A stretch of 64,000 nucleotides of DNA from Calothrix membranacea FACHB-236. GTDB taxonomy: Bacteria > Cyanobacteriota > Cyanobacteriia > Cyanobacteriales > Nostocaceae. The position numbers were made by a program, and so were the translations under genes. Below the pieces are notes generated by a model that saw only the letters and a program-made list of their open reading frames with translations, did not search any database and had not been told where the DNA came from. Location: positions 1 through 64,000 of the forward strand of contig NZ_JACJPX010000027.1 of NCBI RefSeq assembly GCF_014696315.1, read 5' to 3'. Shown one piece after another: positions 58,184 through 64,000 of the stretch (positions are counted from its first letter, which is position 1; each line of letters begins with the position of its first letter).

Positions 58184-59230
58184 ATGTCTCAAAAAAATGA
58201 AACTCCTATTCTGGTTTTGTCTCTATTAATCACCGTTGGGTTAGTAGCTGGTGCTTTTTGGTGGTTTACCCGAAATAATAATTTTAATCTTAATCAAAGT
58301 ATTTCTCGCAATACAAATCAGCCCCAGACAACAACAGAAAAATCTAGCAGCAAAAGTTTTGCTACTGTCCAAAATGTCCCTACAGGATTATTTAACTATG
58401 GAGGTAGCACATCTTGGGCACCAATTCGGCTGACGGTTGACTCAGCAATTACAGCTACCAGACCTGAGTTTCGCTTGCGTTATGTAGAGCCTAGCAATGC
58501 AACTCCTGGTTCTAGTACTGGTATACAGTCACTCATCGATGGTCAACTAGCATTTGCCCAATCCTCTAGACCACTTCTTGATCAAGAATTAAGCCGGGCC
58601 CAGCAACGTGGTTTTAGCCTCAATCAAATTCCCGTGGCAATCGATGGATTAGCTGTAGCAGTTAATGCCAACCTCAATATACCAGGGCTGACTTTAGACC
58701 AACTGAAGTCTATTTACACTGGCAAAATTAACAATTGGAGCCAAGTTGGTGGCCCAAATATTCCAATTAAAGCTTATTCTCGCCGCATTACTGATGGCGG
58801 TACAGTAGAGCTTTTTGTCCAAGACATCTTGGGTGGTCAATCTTTAGGATCGCAGGTGGAATTTATTTCCACAACCACCCAAGCCTTACAAAAATTGGCT
58901 GGTAGTCCTGGCGGTATCTATTACGCTTCTGCCCCAGAGGTGGTTACTCAATGCTCAATTAGACCCTTGCCGTTGGGGCGGACGCAAGGGGCATACGTTG
59001 CTCCTTACCAAGAACCATTTGTCCTCCCGACTGAATGTCCTGGTAAAAGAAACAAATTGAACATTGAGGCTTTCCAATCCGGAAAATACCCGATTACACG
59101 CAATCTGTTTGTGGTGGTCAAACAGACTGGTCAAACCGAGCAGCAAGCAGGTGTTGCTTATGCCAACTTACTTCTAACTGAGCAGGGGCAGGAATTGATT
59201 ACCCAAGCTGGGTTTGTCAGAATTCGCTGA
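58184..59230 (+). CDS. Membrane-anchored PstS-like substrate-binding protein
   Basis: This 348-residue protein has an N-terminal membrane helix (about 8-29, ILVLSLLITVGLVAGAFWWF), which acts as anchor or signal. A linker and a periplasmic binding domain of the PstS phosphate-binding type follow (SSTGIQSLIDGQLAFAQSSR; PGLTLDQLKSIYTGKINNWS; GGIYYASAPEVV). It closely resembles the interrupted gene just upstream, a tandem duplicate. There is no transporter gene near by, so it may act as a sensor partner, for example with the upstream kinase (inference). The ligand is not shown. Confidence 0.87.
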   Translation: MSQKNETPILVLSLLITVGLVAGAFWWFTRNNNFNLNQSISRNTNQPQTTTEKSSSKSFATVQNVPTGLFNYGGSTSWAPIRLTVDSAITATRPEFRLRYVEPSNATPGSSTGIQSLIDGQLAFAQSSRPLLDQELSRAQQRGFSLNQIPVAIDGLAVAVNANLNIPGLTLDQLKSIYTGKINNWSQVGGPNIPIKAYSRRITDGGTVELFVQDILGGQSLGSQVEFISTTTQALQKLAGSPGGIYYASAPEVVTQCSIRPLPLGRTQGAYVAPYQEPFVLPTECPGKRNKLNIEAFQSGKYPITRNLFVVVKQTGQTEQQAGVAYANLLLTEQGQELITQAGFVRIR

Positions 59231-59259
59231 CACCTGCTATTGATTAGCAGATCTGAGCT

Positions 59260-60018
59260 TTAGCTAGCTCGATTAATGGACTCTGCTGGTAAGCAAATCA
59301 AATTATCCCCTTGGGTCAGGATTAAGCCACGCTGACGTAATTTGCCCATCAAACGGGTAACAGTAACACGAGTTGAACCAATGGCACTACCAATTTGGGC
59401 ATGGGTCAGGGGGAAAGGCAGGCAATAGCCACGAATTACATCGGGGTCAGTTTCGCTCATTGCCGGCTCGCCATATTCCTCAATTAACAAGGTGAGGAAT
59501 CCTAAGAGTCGGTCAATTGTGCGGCGTTGTCCCAAAGCACTCAGCCACAGCAACTTACGTTGGTGCTGATAGCGGAAGGCATCCATCACTTCGCGACGGA
59601 AGTGGGGCCAGTTATCTAAGTCGTGCCAGTACATCCACAGCACCGCTGTTTGGTCTACATGAGCGTAAGCCTGGAGTGTGAATGGAGATTGAGCAACAAT
59701 TTCAAACGGTTGTCCGGCTCCAACAAAACCCAAGAAAGCTTCTTCTGGGGTTCTGTTAATGCGTCGAGATGTTAACTGACTAGCAGTAGCGCTGACTTGA
59801 GCGGTTCCTACCATCCGGATCGCACCCCTTTGCACCAAATATAGCAATCCAGGGCGAGCTGGAATGCGCTCATCTTTGCTGAAGGTGCGGCAGCGGTAGT
59901 GTTCTTGAGCCCAATCAAGAATTCGTTGCCAAGTCAAAAACGGACGTGAAGCCTCGGAAAAAGAGGATGGAGATTGCATAGGTAACAAAGAGCGTTCGGC
60001 TGAAGACAAAGACGACAT
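59260..60018 (-). CDS. Crp/Fnr family transcription regulator
   Basis: I start at the ATG 60018 (252 residues, MSSLSSAERSLLPMQS); a TTG four codons upstream is less likely. An N-terminal cyclic-nucleotide-type beta-barrel covers about 40-135 (GLLYLVQRGAIRMVGTAQVS). A C-terminal winged helix follows (about 180-245; PLTHAQIGSAIGSTRVTVTR). The family includes NtcA, SycrP and DevH; the long N-terminal segment sets this one apart from NtcA, and I cannot name it more closely. It is convergent with the PstS-like gene and divergent from the DALR gene. Confidence 0.85.
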   Translation of the reverse strand: MSSLSSAERSLLPMQSPSSFSEASRPFLTWQRILDWAQEHYRCRTFSKDERIPARPGLLYLVQRGAIRMVGTAQVSATASQLTSRRINRTPEEAFLGFVGAGQPFEIVAQSPFTLQAYAHVDQTAVLWMYWHDLDNWPHFRREVMDAFRYQHQRKLLWLSALGQRRTIDRLLGFLTLLIEEYGEPAMSETDPDVIRGYCLPFPLTHAQIGSAIGSTRVTVTRLMGKLRQRGLILTQGDNLICLPAESINRAS

Positions 60019-60238
60019 AAAAAGGTGCAAGGAGTGTCTTTGTGTTGGCGAGTTCGGCTTAACGCCTAACAGCGCCAGCCATTCAAAGAATAGAAAGGAA
60101 ATTACTCCCTACTCTTTTGTTATACTTCTTACTGTACAATGATGGTAGTAAAGTTTACCCTCTATTCATTGAATATTCATCAAATTTTATTCTACTCTCA
60201 TTTTTCTTTATCTAGAAGAAACTTATAACTTTTGATAG

Positions 60239-61198
60239 ATGACAGAAAATCGATACATTGGCGATAAAGCTGTCTTCATTAATAACTACGTGCATTTTAA
60301 TTTACTAGTTAGCAAATACACAGCTATAAAACGGTTAATATACAGTTATCTGTGGAAATCACTGAGTGTTTATACCTGGAATACAGAATTAGACAGCATA
60401 AAAGATGCGAAATTTCCTCTATATAAAGGTAGAGATGATAAAAGAATTTTATATATTTCGGGTGTAGCTCTCAAGTTAGAAAAATCTCAGAATCAAAAAT
60501 CTTTAGATATAGCTCAGGCGATCGCTGCTAATTTATCAGAGTTGGATGGGGACGTTTTTCGTATCCAAATTGTTCCCCCTGGCTGGATTCATTTGGAATT
60601 GACTCACTCTGCTTTAGCGGCTTGGTTACAAAATCTCGCTATGGGAATTTTTAGTGAACGGAAAATTGCCAGCGATAAACATCTCCCCATCAACAATTCA
60701 GATAGCTTATTTGCTGTACAAAACGCCCATGCGCGCTGCTACTCGATGTTGCAACAGGCGCACCGAGAAGGATTAATTCAACTGCAAGAAGTGCTTTTAG
60801 ATACAGACAAAAATATTGCCCAGCAAAAAACATCACTAAGCAATTTAGCACCAGCTTATTTGAGTGTTGCCTGTCCCACCCCCATACCTTGGCTAGATAG
60901 CGAGCAAAAACTTCGCCTCAATCACTTAGCTGAAGGTCATCTAATTGGAGAGTTGGTGCAAGTGGTGGATGATTTAGAGTGTCATCCTATTAACAGCACA
61001 GTTAACTGGCCAAAAGCGGCGCTGAATTTAAGTCAAGCCTTTGAAAACTTCTGGCGCGAGTGCCGCATTTGGGGCAAAGTTAAAACTGCCTCACCAGAAC
61101 TAGCTCAAGCCAGATTGGGATTATTGATGGTGACTCAATCTGTGTTCAGGTTTTTACTAGAAGAAAAACTGGGGTTATTTGCTCCCAGAGAATTATGA
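60239..61198 (+). CDS. DALR anticodon-binding domain protein (ArgRS-like, no catalytic core)
   Basis: This 319-residue protein resembles two parts of arginyl-tRNA synthetase. About residues 80-130 (SLDIAQAIAANLSELDGDVF, VPPGWIHLELTHSALAAWLQ) look like the N-terminal add-on domain. The C-terminal part (about 170-319, with AVQNAHARCYSMLQQAHREG and LGLLMVTQSVFRFLLEEKLG) is the DALR anticodon-binding domain. The HIGH and KMSKS catalytic motifs are absent. Such stand-alone proteins occur in cyanobacteria and may bind tRNA. The first 70 residues are atypical, so a later start is possible. Confidence 0.75.
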   Translation: MTENRYIGDKAVFINNYVHFNLLVSKYTAIKRLIYSYLWKSLSVYTWNTELDSIKDAKFPLYKGRDDKRILYISGVALKLEKSQNQKSLDIAQAIAANLSELDGDVFRIQIVPPGWIHLELTHSALAAWLQNLAMGIFSERKIASDKHLPINNSDSLFAVQNAHARCYSMLQQAHREGLIQLQEVLLDTDKNIAQQKTSLSNLAPAYLSVACPTPIPWLDSEQKLRLNHLAEGHLIGELVQVVDDLECHPINSTVNWPKAALNLSQAFENFWRECRIWGKVKTASPELAQARLGLLMVTQSVFRFLLEEKLGLFAPREL

Positions 61199-61510
61199 GA
61201 AAGTTTTCTTAATATACTTATTAGCAACAAGAAAGGTAAAAAGTGTTCAATAGAAAGCTGTTCGCTTTTTCTCAAACACAAAGTTATTAAAAATAGGACA
61301 ACATTCTGAACTAGAAAATTTGTTGATTTCTCAGTAAACTCACTAAAGAAATAAATAAAAATTTACAAAGCAGATATTGACTCAATCAATATCATCGGAT
61401 ATATTATCTGGTGTGTGAGGAGCGAACCAGCAGGGGCACCGAGACGAAACACGGCCAGTCGTCGGTGTCCTTTCTGATTTTATACAGAATTAGATTTTAA
61501 GAGTTTGCTC
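61199..61510. other. Intergenic region with a GC-rich hairpin
   Basis: No ORF. It holds the hairpin at 61432-61470. Confidence 0.5.
61432..61470. ncRNA. Possible structured RNA or terminator hairpin
   Basis: GGGGCACCGAGACG and CGTCGGTGTCC can pair with one small bulge, around AAACACGGCCAGT. The plus strand then reads TTTCTGATTTT. It lies between two convergent genes, so it may simply be a shared terminator; its GC content is high for the region. An independent small RNA cannot be shown. Confidence 0.4.
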
Positions 61511-62386
61511 CTAAGATAGTAAAAATTGTTCAATTGCTACAGCCGCTCCATCTTCCTCTACAGTAGGAGCTACCCACTTAGCGATCGCTTGCACTCCTGC
61601 GGGAGCATTACCCATAGCGACACCAATGCCAGCATACTCTAACATTTCTACATCATTGAAGTTATCTCCAATAGTCATGACGTTAGCAGCTTGTAATCCT
61701 AGTAATTCTTCGGCTAGGTAACGCACTGCGGTTCCCTTATTTACAGAGGCGTGAGTCGCCTCAAAGAAGGTTGCAACTGATGTTGTGAGGTAAAGTTCAG
61801 CGGGGGTGTATTGGCTGCGTAAATTGCCTAATATCCTGTCTATGACATCGGTGTCATCACACAAAGCCAAAACTTTTGTGGGTTCATTTGTTAAAACTTG
61901 ACGTAAATCGCCCACAGGAGTTGCGGTAATCCCAGAACGTTGAGCGTAAATTTTGGTTTCCCTGGTTAATTCCCGCACATACAGCTGGTCATTGATATAA
62001 AAATGCACAGATAACAGCGATCGCAACTCTGGCTGCTCAAAATAATCTAGTAGCTGGTGAGCAATTTCCCGAGAAACAGTCAAATGACGATGAATGTTTT
62101 GGGTAGCAGGGTCTTGAATCCAAGCACCCTGATAAGCTGCTAAGGGTAAGACAGAACCAATAGCTTCGTGAAAGCGTAAAGCTGAACGATACATTCTACC
62201 AGTTGCGATCGCCACTTGAATTCCTCTTGCTTGTGCGGCGGCGATCGCTCGCTTTACGGGTTTGCTAATAGTGTTAGACTTGCCAGAAATCGTACCATCG
62301 ATATCTAGAACCAATAGTTTAATCTCTGCTTGAGCTACAGACTGATTATCAGTAGATGCAAGATTCTGAGCAGATGCTTTAGACAT
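61511..62386 (-). CDS. Cof-type HAD-IIB family phosphatase
   Basis: I start at the ATG 62386 (291 residues, MSKASAQNLAST). The HAD nucleophile motif is LLVLDIDGTISG (Asp-x-Asp). Motif II follows (VAIATGRMY), and motifs III/IV are TIGDNFNDVEMLEYAGIGVA. The Cof/IIB cap lies about 95-210. Such enzymes dephosphorylate sugar phosphates or cofactors such as pyridoxal or flavin phosphates; the substrate is not predictable here. Upstream is an intergenic region with a heptad repeat. Confidence 0.92.
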   Translation of the reverse strand: MSKASAQNLASTDNQSVAQAEIKLLVLDIDGTISGKSNTISKPVKRAIAAAQARGIQVAIATGRMYRSALRFHEAIGSVLPLAAYQGAWIQDPATQNIHRHLTVSREIAHQLLDYFEQPELRSLLSVHFYINDQLYVRELTRETKIYAQRSGITATPVGDLRQVLTNEPTKVLALCDDTDVIDRILGNLRSQYTPAELYLTTSVATFFEATHASVNKGTAVRYLAEELLGLQAANVMTIGDNFNDVEMLEYAGIGVAMGNAPAGVQAIAKWVAPTVEEDGAAVAIEQFLLS

Positions 62387-62398
62387 AAAAATCCCCAA

Positions 62399-63000
62399 GA
62401 TTTGAACTTATCATCAGACATTTTGAAATTGTATTAAAATCTTCACCTAATTCTGCTCAATCTTTGGGATTTAATTTGCACTCAATAGTTAAAGCTTTAA
62501 TTTAGTTTTTACATGACAGGCAATTGTGATGACAACACTATTACAACTGCAAGATAGTAATTCTTCTCTAGTAGCTATTTTGAAAATAGAATTTAAATTA
62601 AGTAGATTTGCGAAATTAAAGATAACTGGCTGATGCTGTCATTGGTCATTGGTCATTGGTCATTGGTAAGAATTTTAAACTTATTTATGTTTATTAACAT
62701 AGTTGGGTTGATTGGTTTATTTTTACCGACTTACTTAATATGCTGGTAAATATGCAAAGACCCAGATTAGCTAAAATCCGGGTGTATGAGATGATATTTG
62801 AGTATCAAAAACTGGAATATCTAAATTGCAGATCTACTTTCTAACTGCGTAATCAGATGATTTACCTATAAGTGAGGGATACGATAATTCTCTAATCATC
62901 AAGATATTGGTAAGTTACTAAATTTAATTTACTGAATTAATTTATCTCATCAGCAATCTAGGATTTAGTAATCTTGGTGAGCAGAAAACTTTATGTAAGT
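62399..63000. other. Intergenic region with STRR repeat
   Basis: No credible gene. It contains the ATTGGTC tandem repeat at 62641-62667. The HAD gene promoter should lie just right of 62386, and the terminator of the PEP-CTERM gene near 62950. Confidence 0.45.
62641..62667. repeat. 7-bp tandem repeat (ATTGGTC, nearly 4 units)
   Basis: Three full units of ATTGGTC followed by ATTGGT. A heptad STRR like that at 55006-55040. Confidence 0.9.
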
Positions 63001-63699
63001 CTAACAACTTGATGTTTTGACTCGGTTTTTTTTGGTATTTAATAAAATACCAAGTCCTGCAATTAAGCCAAGTCCAAGAACAGCAGAAGATTCAGGTACA
63101 GACTTTGATGTCTCATTATATTGATATGTGACTTCAAGCATTCCCTGAGCAAATGTATTGATTTGAGATGAGACGTTACCTGATCCCATGACTACAGAAG
63201 TAGCCAAGGCTGTAAATAGAAAATCTACATTTGCATTCCCAATAAAAGCATTTAAATTATCTAGACCTTTACTTAAAGTCTTAGTTTCTACTCCTGTAGC
63301 TACTAGTTCCGGAAGTGCAACTGTAGAAGAACCAGCAACTTGAAAAGTGGAAGTTTTTGTAGGACTGAGATTAAGTTGAAACTGGTCTTTTAGTGCCAAA
63401 CCCAGATTACTACCAAAAGTTTCTCCACCTAAAATGATTTTCGCCTGAGTTTCGCTGGTGCCTTTATTTGTAAAGCTGCCATTTGCTTTAATACCAGCTT
63501 CGTATTTGATAGTGACACTCTGAAGTTCACCAAGAGCAGAGTTAAACTGTTGGAGACTTAAGGTTTTCTTGAAATCTGTAGGCTCAAAATCTGTAGAAGC
63601 TGAGAAAGAAAGTGAAGCTGCATTAGCTACTCCACTTGTAGCGATAATACCTGCAAAGGTTGTAGCAGTAGCTAAAGCTTGAAAAAATTTGGAATTCAT
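63001..63699 (-). CDS. Exported PEP-CTERM protein
   Basis: This 232-residue protein has a cleavable signal peptide (about 1-27, ATTFAGIIATSGVANA). Its C-terminal sorting signal has the VPES motif (a variant of VPEP), a hydrophobic helix (SAVLGLGLIAGLGILL) and a basic tail (NTKKNRVK). PEP-CTERM proteins are processed by an exosortase and go to the cell surface or extracellular matrix. The middle part is Ser/Thr/Gly-rich and beta-like, with no known enzymatic domain. Role unknown. The start at 63699 gives the expected signal peptide. Confidence 0.9.
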   Translation of the reverse strand: MNSKFFQALATATTFAGIIATSGVANAASLSFSASTDFEPTDFKKTLSLQQFNSALGELQSVTIKYEAGIKANGSFTNKGTSETQAKIILGGETFGSNLGLALKDQFQLNLSPTKTSTFQVAGSSTVALPELVATGVETKTLSKGLDNLNAFIGNANVDFLFTALATSVVMGSGNVSSQINTFAQGMLEVTYQYNETSKSVPESSAVLGLGLIAGLGILLNTKKNRVKTSSC

Positions 63700-64000
63700 A
63701 GATGATTTTCTCTGAAACTATGATTGCACTATTCCTGATTTATTTCTAACTTTGAAATGCTAATTATTGGTTTGATGAATATACCTAATTTTATGTAAAT
63801 ACTTTATGAAGTAATGAAAAATAACGTAACTGTAAAAGTAATATTTAAAAGCTTAATGATGAGAACGGTAAAATTTCTGAATTAGTCAAATGAGCGTAAA
63901 TTTTCAGTTTTTACAGTTTTTGTTCTACTAGAAGCGCTGATACAATGATTGCTCTTGCTCAAAAAGAGCCATGTCTACGCCGCACTGTACTTGTGCTACA
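63700..64000. other. End of window, nothing recognised
   Basis: AT-rich sequence upstream of the PEP-CTERM gene, presumably with its promoter. No ORF or RNA gene is evident. Confidence 0.4.

Overview
The window is chromosomal DNA from a filamentous, probably heterocyst-forming cyanobacterium (Nostocales). It encodes PsaC, NdhD and NdhF, an RbcR-type LysR regulator, DUF2382 stress proteins and a PEP-CTERM protein. It also has many HIP1 octamers (GCGATCGC) and 7-bp tandem repeats typical of such genomes. No rRNA or tRNA gene was recognised.

Layout. 1-12.3 kb is host sequence: three DUF2382/PRC-barrel paralogues (two bracketed by a 128-bp inverted repeat), two uncharacterised genes, fmt, a DUF6464 gene, psaC and glmS. 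12,313-46,082 is a 33,770-bp Tn7-like CRISPR-associated transposon (CAST). It begins 25 bp after the glmS stop codon, has matching TGT...ACA ends with repeated TnsB-type sites, and is flanked by a perfect 5-bp duplication (GTAAT). 46.1-64 kb is host sequence again: a Uma2-family gene, ndhD, ndhF, a thioredoxin, an NnrU protein, rbcR, a kinase, two PstS-like genes (one with an in-frame stop), a Crp-family regulator, a DALR-domain protein, a HAD hydrolase and a PEP-CTERM protein.

The transposon. Its left part encodes separate TnsA and TnsB, TnsC, a short TniQ, a Cas6-Cas8-Cas7-Cas5 Cascade without Cas3, Cas1 or Cas2, a short CRISPR array ending in a degenerate repeat, and a long TnsD. This is the arrangement of type I-B2 CASTs: TniQ plus Cascade for RNA-guided insertion, and TnsD for homing to glmS. 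Two identical operator-like palindromes lie between tnsD and a divergent, frameshifted small gene that may encode a ribbon-helix-helix regulator.

Cargo. Next to tnsD, on the opposite strand, is a type 3 BREX defence locus in canonical order (brxF, brxC, pglX, brxHII, pglZ, brxA) with an extra ATPase-type gene inside it. The locus looks degraded: BrxF has lost key P-loop residues, brxC has a 1-bp frameshift just before its P-loop, and the rest of brxC is fused in frame to a pglX that lacks its N-terminus. A three-gene TPR / FecR-like / TPR-CHAT operon follows.

History. An internal right-end-like sequence at 39,325-39,350 and a remnant of the tnsA start region at 45,777-45,819 suggest that the present element arose by collapse of two tandem CASTs. 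The outermost ends were then used together, carrying the intervening DNA as cargo. A perfect 66-bp in-frame tandem duplication in tnsC suggests that the current copy may be altered or inactive.
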